Of a stretch of 15,565 nucleotides of DNA, positions 14,785 to 15,565 are shown one piece after another; position 1 is the stretch's first letter; the number at the start of each line of letters is the position of its first letter. The position numbers and the translations under genes were made by a program. The notes beneath the pieces were generated by a model. The model worked only from the letters and a program-made list of their open reading frames with translations. It was not told the DNA's origin and did no database searches. The DNA is from Clostridiales bacterium (GTDB lineage: Bacteria > Bacillota > Clostridia > Lachnospirales > Anaerotignaceae). The stretch is from positions 1 through 15,565 of the forward strand of contig JAHZAW010000049.1 of NCBI GenBank assembly GCA_019423725.1, given 5' to 3'.

Positions 14785-15565
14785 TTATAATAAAATTTCA
14801 TAATTGATAATGGCGTTGAACCTGCCATCAATGTCAAGTTTTCCTCCAAAAAGACAGAGTATAACTCCGCCCTTCTCTATTTTTTTGCTGCCAGGTCCGT
14901 ATACATCGGTCTTATCTGTTTTTATTCCCAGCAGTATGCCGTTTTTATTTCCTACACTTTTAAATGGTATAAGTCTGAGACGATTTTTAAAATCTGTTTC
15001 TGACAGTATCTTAAACATCTCAACACTGTCTTCCTGCAGTTCACCAACAGCAGGAAGCATTTCTTTTACGGCTAGATAATCGGCAACTATTATGTCACAT
15101 CCGGTAAGTTCATCTCTAAGGGAATTCCCTGTATCAGCCAATGCCCTCGGCTCAGCTTTTCTATTATCTATGTAAACAGTTATATCATAATACTCTTTAG
15201 GATCAGATGCGGTTTTTACTATTTGTTTTCTTAAGGTCCTAATAATAATATAGAATAATATTGACGTTATTATGAGAAGCCTGTAGGAAAAAGCATCAAA
15301 TATTCCTTTTAAAGCTCTATACGGACTACTGTATATCCTGATCATCATAAGAGAAAGTATGATGCCCGATGCGATAAAAGCCAGTACAACGGTAAGAATT
15401 GTCATTTTTATCAATCTGGTGAAAGTTTTAGGTCTGTAGGCCGCCGTTATAGAGAGCGATATGGAAAAAAACGTAAGAAGTATCTGTCCAATTGTTCCCC
15501 TGTATGGAAAATACAGCGATATAATATACAAAGCAGCTCCACAAGCAGCCCCGGCAGCCAACCTT
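14785..15565 (-). CDS. spoIIGA: Sigma-E processing peptidase SpoIIGA, N-terminus outside window
   Basis: The frame is open to the window edge, so about 50 N-terminal residues are missing; a TTG near the edge is not taken as the start. The visible 258-260 residues include several membrane segments (about residues 25-110 of the visible part) and then a cytoplasmic aspartic-protease-like domain with the catalytic motif DTGN (D143 of the visible part) in RALADTGNSLRDELTG. The domain continues with RLIPFKSVG and GILLGIKTD. SpoIIGA cleaves pro-sigma-E at the septal membrane after a forespore signal. Nothing suggests decay. Its TAA lies 12 bp before the sigE start. Confidence 0.95.
   Translation of the reverse strand, partial: RLAAGAACGAALYIISLYFPYRGTIGQILLTFFSISLSITAAYRPKTFTRLIKMTILTVVLAFIASGIILSLMMIRIYSSPYRALKGIFDAFSYRLLIITSILFYIIIRTLRKQIVKTASDPKEYYDITVYIDNRKAEPRALADTGNSLRDELTGCDIIVADYLAVKEMLPAVGELQEDSVEMFKILSETDFKNRLRLIPFKSVGNKNGILLGIKTDKTDVYGPGSKKIEKGGVILCLFGGKLDIDGRFNAIINYEILL

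Overview
The window is low-G+C DNA from an endospore-lineage Firmicute, most likely a clostridium (Lachnospiraceae-like is a guess). The support is a SpoIIGA / pro-sigma-E / sigma-G gene set, AAGGAGG-type ribosome binding sites, AT-rich sigma-A promoters and a Gram-positive lipoprotein. Both edges cut genes: an unrecognised plus-strand gene at the left and spoIIGA at the right.

Layout, right to left, because nearly everything is on the minus strand. (1) spoIIGA (partial) and sigE, 14041-15565. (2) A 475-bp gap carrying a strong promoter whose spacer is a perfect palindrome. (3) A nucleoside uptake and cleavage operon, 13565 to 6543: BMP-family lipoprotein, terminator, structured leader, ABC ATPase, two permeases, two nucleoside hydrolases. 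(4) A convergent plus-strand nucleoside phosphorylase gene, 5758-6504. (5) A minus-strand operon, 5623 to 2089, divergent from the phosphorylase gene: a pair of small YdcZ-type membrane proteins, ribokinase, a flavodoxin-like NAD(P)H reductase and a zinc-dependent alcohol dehydrogenase. (6) sigG, 1184-1944, broken by a frameshift. (7) A TetR-family regulator with an operator-like palindrome over its own -10 box, convergent with the left-edge gene.

Metabolic reading (inference from families): the BMP protein and ABC transporter import nucleosides. The two hydrolases release base plus ribose, the phosphorylase releases base plus ribose-1-phosphate, and ribokinase phosphorylates free ribose into the pentose phosphate pool. 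The YdcZ pair, reductase and dehydrogenase have no assignable substrate but share the ribokinase transcript.

The most notable points are these. The sporulation cluster spoIIGA-sigE-sigG, contiguous in Bacillus and many clostridia, is split by about 12 kb of nucleoside genes. sigG itself appears inactivated: a frameshift consistent with a 16-bp deletion between short repeats, plus substitutions at normally invariant region-2 residues, while sigE and spoIIGA look intact. The control regions contain several clean inverted repeats that suggest unidentified repressors. No tRNA, rRNA, CRISPR array, insertion sequence or integrase was seen.
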